Shown: positions 25,415-34,356 of the stretch, in pieces
Position numbering within the stretch: position 1 is the first letter of the stretch
Layout: each line of letters begins with the position of its first letter
Assembly (NCBI GenBank): GCA_016707445.1
Contig: JADJHR010000001.1
Coordinates: 62,001 to 126,000, forward strand
DNA length: 64,000 nt
DNA from: Rubrivivax sp.
GTDB lineage: Bacteria; Pseudomonadota; Gammaproteobacteria; Burkholderiales; Burkholderiaceae_C
Direction of reading: 5' to 3'
Translations under genes and position numbers: made by a program
Notes under the pieces: generated by a model
Told to the model about the DNA's origin: nothing
What the model saw: the letters and a program-made list of their open reading frames with translations, nothing else
The model's database searches: none

Positions 25415-26380
25415 ATGAAACGCTTGAAGTCGCTCACCCTCGGCCTGGCGGCGCTGCTGACCGCCGGCACCGCACTGGCCCAAGGCAGCTTCCCTGACAA
25501 GCCGCTGCACATCATCGTTCCGTTCACGCCGGGCGGCATCGTCGACAACATCGCCCGCATCGTGGGCGAGAAGCTGCAATCGCGCCTGGGCCAGACCGTG
25601 ATCGTCGAGAACAAGACCGGTGCGGGCGGCGCCATCGGCACCGACGCCGCGATGCGCGCGGCGCCGGATGGCTACACGATGCTCTGCGTCAGCCCCGGCC
25701 ATGCGGTGTTGCCGTCGCTGACCAAGGCGGCCAAGTGGAACCCGACAACCGACTTTCGCGGTATCGCCGGCATCGGCATCGTGCCCAACGTGGTGGTGGT
25801 GAATCCTCGGGTACCGGTCAACAGCCTGAAAGAGCTGCTTGAACGGGCCAAGACCCACAACATCACCTACGGCACGGCAGGCATCGGAACGTCCAATCAC
25901 CTGTCGGGTGAACTGCTGGCGCAGATGGCCGGCGTGAAGTTCACCCATGTGCCGTACAAGGGCCAGCCCGAAGCCGTCAACGATCTGCTGGGCGGGAACA
26001 TCGACATGATGCCGCTGACGGCGGCCATCGCGAAAGGGCACATCGCCACCGGCAAGCTGAAGGGGCTGGCGGTCACCACCGCCAAGCGTGCGACTGCTTT
26101 GCCGGACCTGCCGACGGTGGCGGAAGCTGCGGGCCTGCCTGGCTACGACGTGGGCACCTGGTTCGGCTTCGTGGTGCCCGGCAAGGTGCCTGACCCGATC
26201 GTCGCCAGGCTGGCCCAGGAAGTGGCGGCGGTGCTGGCGATGCCTGAGGTCGCCGACAAGCTCACGCGCATGAGCATGGAACTGGCACCGCAGACGCCAG
26301 CCCAGTTCGATCGTTATGTGGCGGCCGAATTCATCAAGTGGGCAAAGGTCATGAAGTCGGCCGGCATCGAGCCGAACTGA
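25415..26380 (+). CDS. Bug/TctC-family receptor of the acid-degradation cluster
   Basis: A 321-residue periplasmic receptor with a signal peptide ending near GTALAQ. CTGGAGAC supplies the ribosome site before the ATG at 25415. Family landmarks are PDKPLHIIVPFTPGGIVDNIAR, VIVENKTGAGGAIG, THVPYKGQPEAVNDLLGGNIDMM and LPDLPTVAEAAG. It probably binds the carboxylic acid that the neighbouring CaiB protein activates. No TctA/TctB genes are nearby, so its membrane partner must be elsewhere or absent. Confidence 0.93.
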   Translation: MKRLKSLTLGLAALLTAGTALAQGSFPDKPLHIIVPFTPGGIVDNIARIVGEKLQSRLGQTVIVENKTGAGGAIGTDAAMRAAPDGYTMLCVSPGHAVLPSLTKAAKWNPTTDFRGIAGIGIVPNVVVVNPRVPVNSLKELLERAKTHNITYGTAGIGTSNHLSGELLAQMAGVKFTHVPYKGQPEAVNDLLGGNIDMMPLTAAIAKGHIATGKLKGLAVTTAKRATALPDLPTVAEAAGLPGYDVGTWFGFVVPGKVPDPIVARLAQEVAAVLAMPEVADKLTRMSMELAPQTPAQFDRYVAAEFIKWAKVMKSAGIEPN

Positions 26381-26388
26381 GCGCTGCG

Positions 26389-27483
26389 ATGGCCCATCTT
26401 CGCCCCACGCCCTTGTGCGAACGCCTGGGCGTTCGCTACCCGATCTTCGGCTTCTCGCACTCGCCGGATGTCATTGTCGAGCTGGCACGGGCAGGCGGCT
26501 TCGGCGTGCTCGGCCTGGCGCGCGAAATGCCGGACGACGTGCCCCAGATCCTTGCCGATGTCGAGGCCAGGCTGCAAGGCAGGCCCTACGGCGTCGACCT
26601 CATGCTGCCCCAGAACGTGCCGCAGCAGGGCGACCTGGCGGCCTTGCGTGCCAGCCTGCCGGCCGGCCATGTCGAGTTCGTCCAGACGCTGCGCAACCGC
26701 TTCGACCTGCCGCCTTCGGTCAAGCCCAGCTTCTTCACCACGCAGGTGCGCAGCGAGGCGCTGTTCGAACGCCAGGCCGAACTGGTGCTGGCCAGCCGGG
26801 CCACGATGGTGGCCACGGCGATCGGCATCCGACCCGAGCTCATCACGCGGGCCAAGGCCGCCGGCAAGGTCACGGCGTCTCTGGTGGGCTCGGTGCGGCA
26901 TGCACGCAAGGCGATGGCGCTGGGCGTCGAGGTGCTCGTGGCGCAGGGCTACGATGCTGGCGGGCATACCGGGCCCGTTGGCACGATGTCGCTGTTGCCG
27001 CAGATCGTGGAAGCGGCCGAGGGTCTGCCGGTGCTCGGCGCGGGCGGCGTCGCCACCGGCGGCCAGGTGGTGGCTTGCCTGGCCATGGGTGCGCAGGGGG
27101 GCTGGCTGGGCACTCTGTGGATGGCGGCGAAGGAAAGCCATACCCCGCCCAACCTGCTGCGGCGGCTGGTCGACGGGCGAAGCGAAGACACGGTCATCAC
27201 GCGTGCGCACAGCGGCAAGCCCTGTCGCGTCATTCGCAGCCCCTGGATCGATGCCTGGTCGGACGAGCAGGCGCCCGAGCCACTCGGCATGCCTGCGCAA
27301 CAAGCGCTGACGGGTGACGCATTCGCGTCGATGTTCGAGCGTGACGATGCCGCAACCATCTACGAAGCCGCGGGGCAGAGCGTGTTCCGCATCCGCGGCG
27401 AGACGAGCATCCACGACCAGATGCAGCGTCTGGTGGCAGAGGCAGAGGCCGCATTGGCGGGACTTGCGGGTTTTGCGGCCTGA
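26389..27483 (+). CDS. Nitronate monooxygenase-like FMN protein
   Basis: A 364-residue TIM-barrel flavoprotein of the 2-nitropropane dioxygenase/nitronate monooxygenase family. It starts 8 bp after the Bug gene. The N-terminal LGVRYPIFGFSHSPDVIVELARAGGFGVLG and the FMN motif QGYDAGGHTGPVG are clear, with GLPVLGAGGVATGGQV after them. Members oxidise alkyl nitronates such as propionate-3-nitronate, and some act as enoyl reductases or quinone reductases. Its place in a CoA-dependent cluster leaves both roles open. Confidence 0.85.
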   Translation: MAHLRPTPLCERLGVRYPIFGFSHSPDVIVELARAGGFGVLGLAREMPDDVPQILADVEARLQGRPYGVDLMLPQNVPQQGDLAALRASLPAGHVEFVQTLRNRFDLPPSVKPSFFTTQVRSEALFERQAELVLASRATMVATAIGIRPELITRAKAAGKVTASLVGSVRHARKAMALGVEVLVAQGYDAGGHTGPVGTMSLLPQIVEAAEGLPVLGAGGVATGGQVVACLAMGAQGGWLGTLWMAAKESHTPPNLLRRLVDGRSEDTVITRAHSGKPCRVIRSPWIDAWSDEQAPEPLGMPAQQALTGDAFASMFERDDAATIYEAAGQSVFRIRGETSIHDQMQRLVAEAEAALAGLAGFAA

Positions 27484-27631
27484 GGCGGCCTGACGGATCT
27501 GTTGGACCGAGGGAGCCCTGAAGCGCGGCGAAGCAGACCGGCGGGGCAAGCCACCACGGGTGCTTCATGCCGTGAATCCTTGGGCGCACGATCGAGACCG
27601 TAAACTCGTTTCATCGCTCCAGGAGGCAAGC

Positions 27632-28021
27632 ATGCAGAAACTGGGTATCTGGCTGTCGCTGATCGTGGCGGCCGCCATCGCGCTGCTGGCGCTGATGAAC
27701 TGGAACACGCTGTCGTCACCGACCTCGGTCGAGCTTGGCGCCACCCGCATCGTGGCGCCCATCGGCTTGCTGATGCTGGGGCTGACCGCGGCGCTGATCG
27801 TGGTCTTCCTGATCGTGCTGCTGCGCAACCAGCTCGGTTTCCTGATCGAGTCGCGCAAGCTGCTGAAGGAAGTGCAGCGCCTGCAAGCCCTGGCCGATCA
27901 GGCCGAGGCGTCGCGCATGGAATCGCTCAACCACCTGGTGGTGACCGAGTTCAGGCAGCTGAACCGGCGGCTGGACGCGCTGGTGCCCGTGGCCGAAACT
28001 CCGTTGCTCAAGCTGCCCTGA
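27632..28021 (+). CDS. LapA-domain-like small membrane protein
   Basis: This 129-residue protein follows a near-perfect ribosome site (AGGAGG, 27621-27626). Two hydrophobic segments (about 5-23 and 45-70) with a short loop between them, then a helical C-terminal tail with a likely coiled coil (RKLLKEVQRLQALADQAEASRMESL), match the LapA/DUF1049 pattern. Such proteins are linked to lipopolysaccharide assembly. It stands alone between convergent genes. Family assignment is moderate. Confidence 0.65.
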   Translation: MQKLGIWLSLIVAAAIALLALMNWNTLSSPTSVELGATRIVAPIGLLMLGLTAALIVVFLIVLLRNQLGFLIESRKLLKEVQRLQALADQAEASRMESLNHLVVTEFRQLNRRLDALVPVAETPLLKLP

Positions 28022-28042
28022 GTTCGACCCCGACCGGTCTGT

Positions 28043-31000
28043 TCAACCCCAGCCGCCGTAGCGGTCGACGATGACGTCGGCGCTGGTGATGGCGGCGATG
28101 CCGACGAACACGATCACCATGTCGACCGCCGGTGCGTAGTTGCCGTCGCCGTCGGCATCGATGAACACGGTCAGGCTGCTGCCACCCGCTGCGGTCTGCG
28201 TCGCGGCGGCCAGCGGACGCCAGGTGCCGGCGTCGATGAACAGCTTGTCGATCGGGCTGTTGATCGCAAACACCGGTGCCGATCCGAGCGTGCGAACGAG
28301 TCCGGTCTCCAGCGCGTCGACGATGTTGTTGCCGTTGCCGTCGTAGGCCACGCCGTTGCCGGCATGCTGGCTCTCCGACCGCGCCATCTGCATGAACGAC
28401 AGGTCGATGCGGTCCGAACCCGGGCGGAAGTGCACGATCTGGTCGTAGCCGGCTGCCTGCGATTGCGACGCCGCACTGTACACGATCTCGACGCGCGCAT
28501 CGTCGGTCGCGGGCGCCGCCAGCGGCCCCGGGGTCAGGCCGGCCGAGGCGTCCAGCGTATCGGCGCCGGCGCTGGCGCGCACGCGCAGCACCAGGTCGGC
28601 CAAGGTCAGCGTGGCACCGGGGGTGTCGATGGCGAAGTTGTCCTGGTGCGCTGCGGGGTCGGTGGCGCCGGCGTCGCGCCCGATGTCCAGTTGCACCGAC
28701 CCCGGCGCCAGCAGCGCCAGCAACGGCTGCGCGGCGTTGGCGCTGCCGGCCAGTGACGCCGGCAGCGCACCCGGTACGCGCACCGCGTCGGCGCTGTCGT
28801 CGATGTCGAACAGCAGGTGGTCGACGCCAGGGCTGAAATCGGTGATCGTGTCGCGCGCATTGACGAGCATGAACTCGTTGAAGCCGAAATCGCTGCCGCG
28901 CTGCTGGCCGCCGGCAATGCTGCCACCGGGTGATTCGTTCTCGGCACGGTATTCGAAGACATCGGCCCCCGCGCCGCCGGTCAGCCGGTCGCCGCGCTGG
29001 CCGGCGCCGACATCGGCAGTGCCGCCGCCCGCGCTGCCGCGGCCGCCATACAGCAGGTCGTCGGCGCTGCCACCGGTCAGTGCGTTGACGCCCCCGTCAC
29101 CGAGCAGATGCACGGCATCGGCATCACCGGCGTTGCTGGCGTTCTCGAAACCCAGCACGCGTGTCCCGAACGCCCGCGGCAGGATCTGGCCGACGCTGCC
29201 CGGCGGTGTGTACTCGCCGAACAGGCTTTCGACGACGCGCCCCGCGGCCAGGTCGACGAGGTGGAAGGCCGGGTCGACCTGCGAGTGCGTCGGCAGCGCC
29301 GGGTCGGCGCGCACCACCGCGCCCAGTGACAGCGCGCCCAGCAGCAGCGTGTCGCCGGCTGCGCCCGAGCCGACGACGGTCAGCCGATCGTCTTGTGAGT
29401 CACCCTGCGGGTCGGCGCCGAGCAGCTGCTCGACCAGATCGCCGGCGATGGTGCTGAGCTGCGGCAGTGCCGGCAGCGTGGTGTCGACCGCGCCCAGCTG
29501 CGCGTCGATGGCGAAGTGCGCCGCCGCATGGTCGACGCGGTTGGCACCGCCGCCCAGCTGCAGCAGATGCGACGTTGCCAGTTCGTCGTCGCCCAGCAGC
29601 ACGGTTTCTGCGGCATTGCCGCCCTGCACCCAGCGCCATTCGGCCGCCGCCAGGGTGCCGGCGCCAGTGCGGTCGACAAAGGTCGCAAGCACCGTACCGT
29701 CGGCGCTGCGCAGCTCAGTGCCGCGCGTCAGCCCGGCTGCTGAACGGTCACCGTCGGGCTCGGCGATCTCGCTGCTGCCCTGCCAGCGTGTGAATTCCAG
29801 CGTTGTCGGCAACGTGCTGGCGGCCAGGTCGATCCAGTTCGCCCCGCCCTGAGCGCCGAAGTAGCGCTCGACGCCCAGCGCCAGGTCGACGCGGCCGTTG
29901 CCGCTGCCGGCTGAACCGACATACACATGGTCCGGGCCACCGTCGGTGGCCACGGCGACCGTGACGCCCGCGGTTTCGGCGTGGTAGTCCAGCATGTCCG
30001 TAGTGCCGGCGCCGAGGTCGAAGCGGTACAGGCCCTGGTCTTCCCAGCGCGACGGAGCGCTGGAAAAACCGCCAAGCTCGGCCAGCGAGTGATCGAAGTG
30101 CGTGCGCTGCGGCGCGTCGGACAGCGCGAAGGCGCCGCTGCCCACGCTTTGCATCGCAGCGTCGGCAGCGACGATCACACGCTCGTCACCGGCGCCGCCC
30201 AGCACGCGTTCGATCAGCGTCGCACCGATCAGCGTCAGCGTTTCCAGGCCCAGCGTCGACCCCTGCGCGGCAATGCCGCCGGCGTCCAGCGCATTGGCGT
30301 CGATGCGCCCGACGCGATCGAGGTCGACAAAGCCGCCACCGGCACCGGGGCCTACCGCGCGCGCCGGGCCCAGGTTCAGCGTGGCGCCCGGCAGCGCCGA
30401 CAGGTCGACGCTGTCGTCGAAGCGGTCGCTGGTGGCCGCCTGCTGCAGGTCGAGCTGCTCGACACCCAGCAGCGTGTAGCGCGCGGTCTGAGCCAGCAGC
30501 GCGCCGCCGCTGGCCACCAGCTGCGCGCGGCCGCCGGGCTCGACGGCAAGCGCCAGCGTCGGCCGCCAGGTGGCATCGGCGGCATCGACGATGCCGTTGC
30601 GGTCGATGTCGGCATGCACCAGGGTCAGGCGGTCGCCGCCCTCGCGCAGGAAGCCTGGCCGTGTGTTGTCCTGCTGGCTGCCCAGATCGATGTGCGCGTC
30701 GACGCGCAGCTGGTCCTGCGTCAGCGTCAGCCGGTCGTTGGCCGCACCGGTCAGCACGTTGTCGGCGCCCATCACCAGGGTCAGGTCTGTGATTTCGCTG
30801 GCGCCCACGACACCATCGCCGTTGGCGTCAATACGCACTTGAATCGACGGCGTCGACGACAGGACTACGTCCAGCCCCTCGTCGGCCAGCGTGTCGCCGC
30901 CGATCGCCGCGGCGGCCTGGTCCGACACAGCAATCAGGTCGAGCGTGCTCCCGCCACCGGTGGGCGGTGGGTCGTCCGTACCCCCGCCGGGCAGCGGGTC

Positions 31001-31540
31001 AACGCCGCCTCCGCCGGGTGGCGGGTCGGTTCCACCCCCGCCGGGCAGTGGATCTTCGCCACCGGGGTGGGGCGTGACGCTGATCCAGGACGCGTAGTGC
31101 CCCGCTTCGGCCTGCGGGCGCAGGTAGCTGTCGTGCAGCGGCGGTGACTGCAGCACGGCAGCCACCTGGGTGTTGAAGCGACTTGCCCAGATGCCCCAGT
31201 TGGGGTCGGCCGTCAGCGCCGCCAGGCCGTCGAGAATGTCGATCACCGCTGCGCCGCGGGCGTCGGTTGGCACGCCTTCAAGGCGTGCCTGCACGGCCGC
31301 CAGCGCGTTCAGCCGCGCACCGCCGCTGATGCCGATGTCGTCGACCAGGCGGGCAGCGACCTGTGCCGCGTCCAGGCTGCCCAGGTCGTGCAGCAGCAAA
31401 CCGTCCATCACGGCCTCGACGCTGCCGGCCTGCTGCACCGCGTCGAGCGCGAGCTGCATCGACGCCGTGCCCAGCCGCGCGCCGTAGACCGCCAGCGCCA
31501 CACGCGCCAGCTGCACTTCGGGTTGTGCGGTTGTTGTCAT
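28043..31540 (-). CDS. Very large Gly/Asp-rich secreted-type protein with calcium-binding-like repeats
   Basis: A protein of about 1165 residues. The first 165 residues are helical and Ala/Leu-rich (VALAVYGARLGTASMQLAL). A Pro/Gly linker (residues about 180-230) separates this from a long beta-rich part. RTX-like segments appear late (DLLYGGRGSAGGG and DRLTGGAGADVFEY). EF-hand or dockerin-like loops are scattered through it, for example DANGDGVVGASEI, DIDRNGIVDAADA and DADGDGNYAPAVD. Such features fit an exported adhesin or S-layer-like protein of the type I pathway. I see no Sec signal and no secretion genes nearby. The start at 31540 is preferred over 31588. It reads opposite to the LapA-like gene. 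Confidence 0.78.
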   Translation of the reverse strand: MTTTAQPEVQLARVALAVYGARLGTASMQLALDAVQQAGSVEAVMDGLLLHDLGSLDAAQVAARLVDDIGISGGARLNALAAVQARLEGVPTDARGAAVIDILDGLAALTADPNWGIWASRFNTQVAAVLQSPPLHDSYLRPQAEAGHYASWISVTPHPGGEDPLPGGGGTDPPPGGGGVDPLPGGGTDDPPPTGGGSTLDLIAVSDQAAAAIGGDTLADEGLDVVLSSTPSIQVRIDANGDGVVGASEITDLTLVMGADNVLTGAANDRLTLTQDQLRVDAHIDLGSQQDNTRPGFLREGGDRLTLVHADIDRNGIVDAADATWRPTLALAVEPGGRAQLVASGGALLAQTARYTLLGVEQLDLQQAATSDRFDDSVDLSALPGATLNLGPARAVGPGAGGGFVDLDRVGRIDANALDAGGIAAQGSTLGLETLTLIGATLIERVLGGAGDERVIVAADAAMQSVGSGAFALSDAPQRTHFDHSLAELGGFSSAPSRWEDQGLYRFDLGAGTTDMLDYHAETAGVTVAVATDGGPDHVYVGSAGSGNGRVDLALGVERYFGAQGGANWIDLAASTLPTTLEFTRWQGSSEIAEPDGDRSAAGLTRGTELRSADGTVLATFVDRTGAGTLAAAEWRWVQGGNAAETVLLGDDELATSHLLQLGGGANRVDHAAAHFAIDAQLGAVDTTLPALPQLSTIAGDLVEQLLGADPQGDSQDDRLTVVGSGAAGDTLLLGALSLGAVVRADPALPTHSQVDPAFHLVDLAAGRVVESLFGEYTPPGSVGQILPRAFGTRVLGFENASNAGDADAVHLLGDGGVNALTGGSADDLLYGGRGSAGGGTADVGAGQRGDRLTGGAGADVFEYRAENESPGGSIAGGQQRGSDFGFNEFMLVNARDTITDFSPGVDHLLFDIDDSADAVRVPGALPASLAGSANAAQPLLALLAPGSVQLDIGRDAGATDPAAHQDNFAIDTPGATLTLADLVLRVRASAGADTLDASAGLTPGPLAAPATDDARVEIVYSAASQSQAAGYDQIVHFRPGSDRIDLSFMQMARSESQHAGNGVAYDGNGNNIVDALETGLVRTLGSAPVFAINSPIDKLFIDAGTWRPLAAATQTAAGGSSLTVFIDADGDGNYAPAVDMVIVFVGIAAITSADVIVDRYGGWG

Positions 31541-31612
31541 CCTTGCTTGCTCCGCCGAAGTCGACTCCAGCCGAAGCATCATAGGCACGCCGCAATCGCT
31601 GCCGCGGGGCCT

Positions 31613-33499
31613 TTACATGTTGTAGCGCCAGGCCAGAAGCCAGGACAGGCCGGCCCACATGATCAGGAACAGCGGCGTGCCCACGCGCACGAAGTCGGCG
31701 AAGCGGTAGCCGCCGGCGTTCATCACCAGCAGGTTGGTCTGGTAGCCCATCGGCGTCAGGTAACACAGGTTGCAACCGAACAGCACGGCCAGCACGAAGG
31801 GCTCGGGCGGCACCCCCAGCGCTGCAGCCAGTGAAATGCCCAGCGGCGTGCCGATCGCGGCGGCGGCGTTGTTCGACACGAAGTTGGTCACCAGCCCCAT
31901 CAACGCCATCAGCAAGGCTGCCACCCAGGCCGGCGGCAGGCTGCCGACGCCCGCTGCCAGGCCCTGGGCCAGCCAGGCCGTGGCGCCGGTGATCTGCAGC
32001 GCGTCGCCCAGCGCCAGGCTGGCCGCCACCAGCAGGATCACCTTGGTCGACAGTGACTGCGCCACGTCCTGCCACGACAGGCAGCGCGTGGCCACCAGCA
32101 CCAGCGCGCCGCCCAGTGCGGCCAGCGCGATCGGCAATGTCTTGGTCGCCGCCAGAACCACCACCGCCGCCATCGTTGCCAGCGCCAGCATGGCCTTGTC
32201 CTGGCGCGGCAGGATCAACCGTTCGTCGAGCAGCAGCCCCAGGCCCTGGCGTTGCGCGCTGCGCATCGCATCAGGCTGACCTTGCAGCAACAGCACGTCA
32301 CCTGCGGCCAGCAGCCGCTCGTGCAGGTCAGCAGCGCCGCGCGCGCTGGTCGGCCGCACCTGCCGCAGGCCAACCACGATCACGTTCAGGCGATCGGCCA
32401 GACCCAGGCTGCGTGCACTGCGCCCCACCAGCGGTGAGGTGGGCGAGACGATCAGCTGTGCCACCACCTGAGTGGGCGGGGTCGCCTTGGTATCGGCATC
32501 GGCATCGGCATCGGCATCGGTGTCGGCCTCGTTGTCGGTATCGGCTTCGGTCCCCTCGTGATCGCCTTTGCGGCCCTCGTCGATGCGGTGAAGCTTCAGA
32601 TCCATGTGCGACTCGATCTCCTTCAGCCGGGCGGCGGTGTCGCGCAGCACGATGCGATCTTCGGCGCGCAGCCTCAGCGACGGCAGGCGCGTCAGCGACA
32701 CGCCGCCGCGGCGCAGGTCGACCACCTGCAGCCCGCTGCCGGCTTCGGTCAGTGCGGCGTGCAGCGGCTGGCCGACCAGCTTGCTGTCGGCGCCCACATG
32801 CAGCACGGCGTCGAACACGTCGTCGCTGAGGTGCTGCACCGGCGTTTCCACCCGGGACAGCAGCTTGGGCGCCAGCAGCCACAGATAGGCCAGCGCCGGC
32901 AGCGCTGCCATCGCCACCAGATCGAAGTAGCTGAAGAGCGAGAACGGACGCAGGCCCATTGAAGCGGCGATGGCCACCACGATCAGGTTGGTCGAGGTGC
33001 CGATGGTGGTGGCCATGCCGCCGATCAGCACCGCATAGTTCATCGGCAGCAGCATGCCCGCGGCCGATGCCTTGGCCTGGCGCGCCGCCGACAGCAGCAG
33101 CGGGATCAGCAGCACCACCACCGGGGTGTCGTTGATGAAGCCGCTGCTGGCCATCGCCAGCACCAGCACCGCCAGCAGCGCGCTGCGCGGGTGATGCGCC
33201 ACCACGCGCGCCAGCCGCCGCGCCACGGGTTCCAGCGCGCCGGTGACCACCAGGCCATGGCCCACGATCATCAGGCTGCAGATCGCAACCAGCGCCGGAT
33301 TGCCGAAGCCGGCAAAGAAATGCAGCGGATCGAGCGCGCGGCCGTCGACCTGGAAGGGAAAGATCGCAAAGCCCAGCGGCAGCAGTGCCAGGATGCCCAG
33401 GCTGACGGTGGCGATGGGCCAGCGGTCGCGCACGAAGACGGCAAACACCAGGGCCGTGAAGATCAGGCAGGCAACACCGTGCGGGCTGAGCGCAGTCAT
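31613..33499 (-). CDS. SLC13/DASS-type permease with TrkA-C domains
   Basis: A 628-residue membrane protein of the divalent anion:sodium symporter/CitMHS group. The N-terminal half has helices and the family signature GFINDTPVVVLLIPLL and MNYAVLIGGMATTIGTSTNLIV. Two TrkA-C (RCK-C) domains lie in the central loop: one around VFDAVLHVGADSKLVGQPL, the other around VAQLIVSPTSPLVGRSARSL. They are joined by an Asp/Ala repeat linker. The second half repeats the fold (VTNFVSNNAAAAIGTPLG). It may carry sulfate, phosphate or dicarboxylates; similar proteins are sulfate permeases. The start at 33499 gives a normal length. Confidence 0.88.
   Translation of the reverse strand: MTALSPHGVACLIFTALVFAVFVRDRWPIATVSLGILALLPLGFAIFPFQVDGRALDPLHFFAGFGNPALVAICSLMIVGHGLVVTGALEPVARRLARVVAHHPRSALLAVLVLAMASSGFINDTPVVVLLIPLLLSAARQAKASAAGMLLPMNYAVLIGGMATTIGTSTNLIVVAIAASMGLRPFSLFSYFDLVAMAALPALAYLWLLAPKLLSRVETPVQHLSDDVFDAVLHVGADSKLVGQPLHAALTEAGSGLQVVDLRRGGVSLTRLPSLRLRAEDRIVLRDTAARLKEIESHMDLKLHRIDEGRKGDHEGTEADTDNEADTDADADADADTKATPPTQVVAQLIVSPTSPLVGRSARSLGLADRLNVIVVGLRQVRPTSARGAADLHERLLAAGDVLLLQGQPDAMRSAQRQGLGLLLDERLILPRQDKAMLALATMAAVVVLAATKTLPIALAALGGALVLVATRCLSWQDVAQSLSTKVILLVAASLALGDALQITGATAWLAQGLAAGVGSLPPAWVAALLMALMGLVTNFVSNNAAAAIGTPLGISLAAALGVPPEPFVLAVLFGCNLCYLTPMGYQTNLLVMNAGGYRFADFVRVGTPLFLIMWAGLSWLLAWRYNM
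32492..32527. repeat. Six-base tandem repeat coding an Asp/Ala linker
   Basis: The unit ATCGGC is repeated four times, followed by related units ATCGGT and GTCGGC. It encodes alternating Asp/Ala (TDADADADADT) between the two TrkA-C domains of the SLC13-type permease. Slippage by one unit would keep the frame and change linker length. Confidence 0.8.
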
Positions 33500-33598
33500 G
33501 GGACGGGATGTGGCTGGGGAGGGAGACGCTTTGGCCGCGACGGCGCGCGGCGCGCAGTGTCGCGCATGTCGCGGGCCAGCCCGCAACTGGGGTCAAGG

Positions 33599-33627
33599 TT
33601 GACTCACTGCATAGAGATCTATATAAG
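33599..33627 (+). promoter_or_regulatory. Sigma-70 promoter of the universal stress protein gene
   Basis: TTGACT (33599-33604) and TATAAG (33622-33627) are separated by 17 bp, the optimal spacing. Surrounding bases are AT-rich in an otherwise GC-rich window. The start codon at 33668 follows about 35 bp after the expected transcript start. Confidence 0.75.
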
Positions 33628-33667
33628 ACTTTCAATGCCCGATCACACGACAACGCGAAAGGAATCA

Positions 33668-34198
33668 ATGTTCAAGCGCATTCTGATCGTCGTCGACCCG
33701 CGTGCCGTTTCGCGTGCGGCGGTCGGGGTGGGCGCGGCGCTGGCACACACGCACGGCGCCGAGGTCGTGCTCTTCTACGTGTTGCCGCGGTTTTCGGTGC
33801 CGGTGGCCGACATGCCGCCCTTCCTGCCGACGTCGCCGCAAGAATTTCAGCAGGCAGCCCAGGCAGCCGCCGACAAGGCGCTGAAAGCCGCCTGCGCACT
33901 TTGCGACCGTGCCGGCGTGGTGTCGAAGTCGGTGACCGGCAGTGGTGAAGACGATGCCCGCGTCATCGTCGAGGCTGCCCGCAAGCGCCGCTGTGACTTG
34001 ATCGTGGTGGCCTCCGAAGGTCGCAACGCGCTGCTGCGACTGCTTACCGGCAGCGTCATCCCGGGGGTCATCACCGCATCGCCGGTGCCGGTGCTGGTGT
34101 GCAAGGCACCGGCCCGTGCCAAGGTGGGCGCAGAGGTGGCGGTGATGCCCTTGAAGGCGCGGCGCGCACGCCGGGCCGCAGGGTCGTCGATGCATTGA
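33668..34198 (+). CDS. Universal stress protein (UspA family)
   Basis: A single-domain Usp of 176 residues starts at an ATG with AAAGGA upstream. FKRILIVVDPRAVSRAAVGVGAALAH begins the fold. The nucleotide-binding region is partly kept: LIVVASEGRNALLRLLTGSVIPGVITASPVPVLVCK, where the usual G2xG9GS motif would be GxRN..LLTGSV. It probably binds ATP or acts as a stress modulator. A strong sigma-70 promoter lies upstream. The basic C-terminal tail after VLVCKAPA is longer than usual. Confidence 0.92.
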   Translation: MFKRILIVVDPRAVSRAAVGVGAALAHTHGAEVVLFYVLPRFSVPVADMPPFLPTSPQEFQQAAQAAADKALKAACALCDRAGVVSKSVTGSGEDDARVIVEAARKRRCDLIVVASEGRNALLRLLTGSVIPGVITASPVPVLVCKAPARAKVGAEVAVMPLKARRARRAAGSSMH

Positions 34199-34356
34199 AG
34201 CTGCAGGTGCCGCGCCGGCGCTGATCAGGCCGGCATGGTCGAAGGCGACGGGTCGATTCGAGGTCGTCGAAACCCATCACCGACAGATCTTGCGACACCT
34301 GCAGGCCGCGGCACGCCGACTGACGACCGTGCGAGAAAGACGGTTAGGCTGCGCCG

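Noticed and set aside
32485..32530. Short repeats as a CRISPR array
   Set aside because: The units are six bases with no spacers and are coding sequence.
34200..34305. Inverted 9-mers CTGCAGGTG and CACCTGCAG as attachment sites or a terminator
   Set aside because: They are almost 90 bp apart with no integrase or stem-supporting sequence nearby.
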